Assembly: GCF_015476655.1 (NCBI RefSeq) | Contig: NZ_JABFHF010000001.1 | Location: 124,001 to 188,000, forward strand | Length of the DNA: 64,000 nt | Direction of reading: 5' to 3' | Source: Aquiflexum lacus | GTDB taxonomy: Bacteria; Bacteroidota; Bacteroidia; Cytophagales; Cyclobacteriaceae | Part shown: positions 62,723 through 64,000 of the stretch, one piece after another | Numbering within the stretch: the first letter of the stretch is position 1 | Layout of the letters: every line of letters starts with the position of its first letter | Made by a program: the position numbers and the translations under genes | Notes under the pieces: generated by a model | Seen by the model: only the letters and a program-made list of their open reading frames with translations | What the model was told of the DNA's origin: nothing | Database searches by the model: none

Positions 62723-64000
62723 CTATTCAACTTTATCAAACTGAAAAAAATTGTAATATAAAAATGAGTACGAATGAGCTGCATTTTTTTGAAACATGAT
62801 TTCTTCACCTCCATCCATTGCCATGAATTCCAATTCGCCGGTTTGAGCAAGAATTGAATTTAGATAGCCATGAGTATCAATCATTTTTAATCTCCCATTT
62901 TCCATTTTAACTTCAATCACAAATTCTCCATCTACACCGGGAACAGGACCTCCTTCTTCGTTATATCGATATTTTCCGGTTAGATTTTTTAATCGTTCCG
63001 GGTCAGATTCATAGGGATCAATTATTTTTGGTTCCAAGATTCCCCATCCATAGTAAGTTGAAATAGAAAGTAGGATTTCATTGATCAAAGGACGTCCATT
63101 GTCAGCATTGGTCATGATGATTACCCCATCACCTTTGTAAGCAAAGGCCATCATATTTGTTGTAAATCCCTCATTTTTACCCCCATGTTGGAATATCAAG
63201 GAATCAGCTTCCCATTTTAGTGCAGGACCCAATCCCCAATTATTCAACTCTTCTGTCAACATCAATTCAATGGTTTCTCTGGATAAGATGCCCTTTTCTT
63301 TTCCAGTCAGGATATCCTGAATTTCTATACAATACCTGGCCAAATCTGAAGGTGTTGTCCACAGACCTGCGGCGGCTTTTTCTGAATAATTATGCCAATT
63401 TCCGTCCACTGCTTCCCCTTTTCTATTGAAAGCAATACTGGCTGATGACTCAAAATTAACCGGCAAAGGTTGTTCATACGTGCTATTGCTCATTGCTAAG
63501 GGCCGTAGGATTTTATCATGCATTACTTTTGCAAAACCCAACCCGCTGACATCTTCCACTACTTTCTCCATCAAAGTGTACCCACCTCCCGAATACCTCC
63601 AAATACTACCGGGGATAGTATCTAAGATTACAGCAGGCGTATTTCCTTCGCCGTTCAGCACCTGAATTAGGGTTGGTAAGGGTTCATCTACAGGGTAGCC
63701 CGGAAAGCCATGTCCTGTTAATCCCGATGTATGGGAAAGTATTTTCCTCAGCGTAACTTTTTCAGTTTGGGTGAAGTCAGTGTCAGGTATCTTCCAATCT
63801 CTTAGGTAAGTATTGACATCCTGATCCAGATCAAGGACTCCTTCTTCAGCCATTTTCAATACTGACAAAGCCGCCACTGGTTTGCTGATGGATCCTGCCT
63901 GAAATAGCGTATTAGGAGTGACTTCAACCACCTCGTTTGCTACTACATTTGCGATTCCATAGCCTTTGGCCCAATGTAATTTCCGGTCTTTTATCACTGC
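62723..64000 (-). CDS. Serine hydrolase, class C beta-lactamase-like (5' end outside window)
   Basis: About 425 residues visible; the frame continues past the window end, so the signal peptide and start are missing. The beta-lactamase/DD-peptidase set is complete: SISK (nucleophile Ser and Lys) in FQAGSISKPVAAL, YSG in WRYSGGGYTLMEK, and HGG in IFQHGGKNEGF. The last 90 residues form an extra beta domain (LTGKYRYNEEGG region) found in Bacteroidota esterase/peptidase members. It probably acts on esters or D-amino-acid peptides in the periplasm, not necessarily on antibiotics. Confidence 0.92.
   Translation of the reverse strand, partial: AVIKDRKLHWAKGYGIANVVANEVVEVTPNTLFQAGSISKPVAALSVLKMAEEGVLDLDQDVNTYLRDWKIPDTDFTQTEKVTLRKILSHTSGLTGHGFPGYPVDEPLPTLIQVLNGEGNTPAVILDTIPGSIWRYSGGGYTLMEKVVEDVSGLGFAKVMHDKILRPLAMSNSTYEQPLPVNFESSASIAFNRKGEAVDGNWHNYSEKAAAGLWTTPSDLARYCIEIQDILTGKEKGILSRETIELMLTEELNNWGLGPALKWEADSLIFQHGGKNEGFTTNMMAFAYKGDGVIIMTNADNGRPLINEILLSISTYYGWGILEPKIIDPYESDPERLKNLTGKYRYNEEGGPVPGVDGEFVIEVKMENGRLKMIDTHGYLNSILAQTGELEFMAMDGGEEIMFQKNAAHSYSFLYYNFFQFDKVE

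Noticed and set aside
1-64000. tRNA, rRNA, riboswitch and transposase genes
   Set aside because: I looked through the intergenic stretches for cloverleaf arms, known leader motifs and transposase fragments and found none I could support by eye.

Overview
The window reads as chromosomal DNA of a Bacteroidota bacterium, most likely order Cytophagales and close to the Cyclobacteriaceae (Algoriphagus/Cecembia-type gene content). Evidence: a giant secreted protein ending in a type IX secretion (T9SS) sorting domain, promoters of the Bacteroidota form TTTG-N18..21-TAnnTTTG, the gene order rplM-rpsI-rpsB-tsf, lineage-typical families (DUF4230, DUF3108, DUF2795, DUF349, MBG domains), and many intergenic hairpin repeats such as a 22-bp CCTGCC-type palindrome. 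The genus call is inference. No rRNA, tRNA, CRISPR array, intact transposase or prophage was seen.

Layout. 1-3.5 kb: end of an alpha/beta hydrolase, two small envelope proteins and an acetyl-xylan-esterase-like secreted enzyme. 3.5-9.5 kb: a 1990-residue T9SS-exported subtilase-fold protease with a hexapeptide repeat tract. 10-14.2 kb: M48 lipoprotein protease, two small unknowns, a sulfatase. 14.2-17.1 kb: ribosomal operon rplM-rpsI-rpsB-tsf, with a repeat array inside the rpsB-tsf gap. 17.2-22.4 kb: RluA pseudouridine synthase, RlpA lipoprotein, a HipA-like kinase/DUF3037 pair, a PhoB/PhoR-like two-component system, DUF3108. 22.5-33 kb: recA, an ABC permease, queA, ispD, a LiaF-like/LytS/LytTR envelope-sensing operon, DUF2795, DUF349, ettA. 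33-35 kb: an AAA_14/DUF4143 ATPase preceded by a 33-bp-period repeat array and enclosed by direct repeats. 35-45 kb: aminotransferase, zinc phospholipase/nuclease-like protein, rpsT, radC, DUF1684, pheT, a ZapB-like coiled coil, zapA, rny. 45.6-52 kb: MtfA-like peptidase, an antitoxin with a truncated PIN toxin, M20 peptidase, a lipoprotein, an ABC-F ATPase. 52.3-57.4 kb: HicBA, a membrane-anchored MutS-like ATPase, YdeI-like protein, DinB-like protein followed by a truncated dihydrofolate-reductase-like remnant, and a CrtI/retinol-saturase-like oxidoreductase. 57.6-64 kb: MscS channel, soluble histidine kinase plus B12-binding sensor, DUF421, MntP-like exporter, and a class C beta-lactamase-like serine hydrolase cut by the window end.

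Most of the window is ordinary housekeeping sequence. The parts most worth a second look are: (1) the DUF4143 ATPase with its iteron-like array and flanking repeats; (2) a stand-alone CarH-type B12 module (Wx9EH plus ExHxxG motifs, no DNA-binding domain) one base upstream of a soluble histidine kinase, a possible light-sensing two-component input; (3) the protease, whose usual catalytic His position reads Glu and whose MBG domain is interrupted by [GA]R[TS]LIN repeats; and (4) two gene remnants in intergenic DNA: a PIN toxin N-terminus and a dihydrofolate-reductase-like N-terminus.
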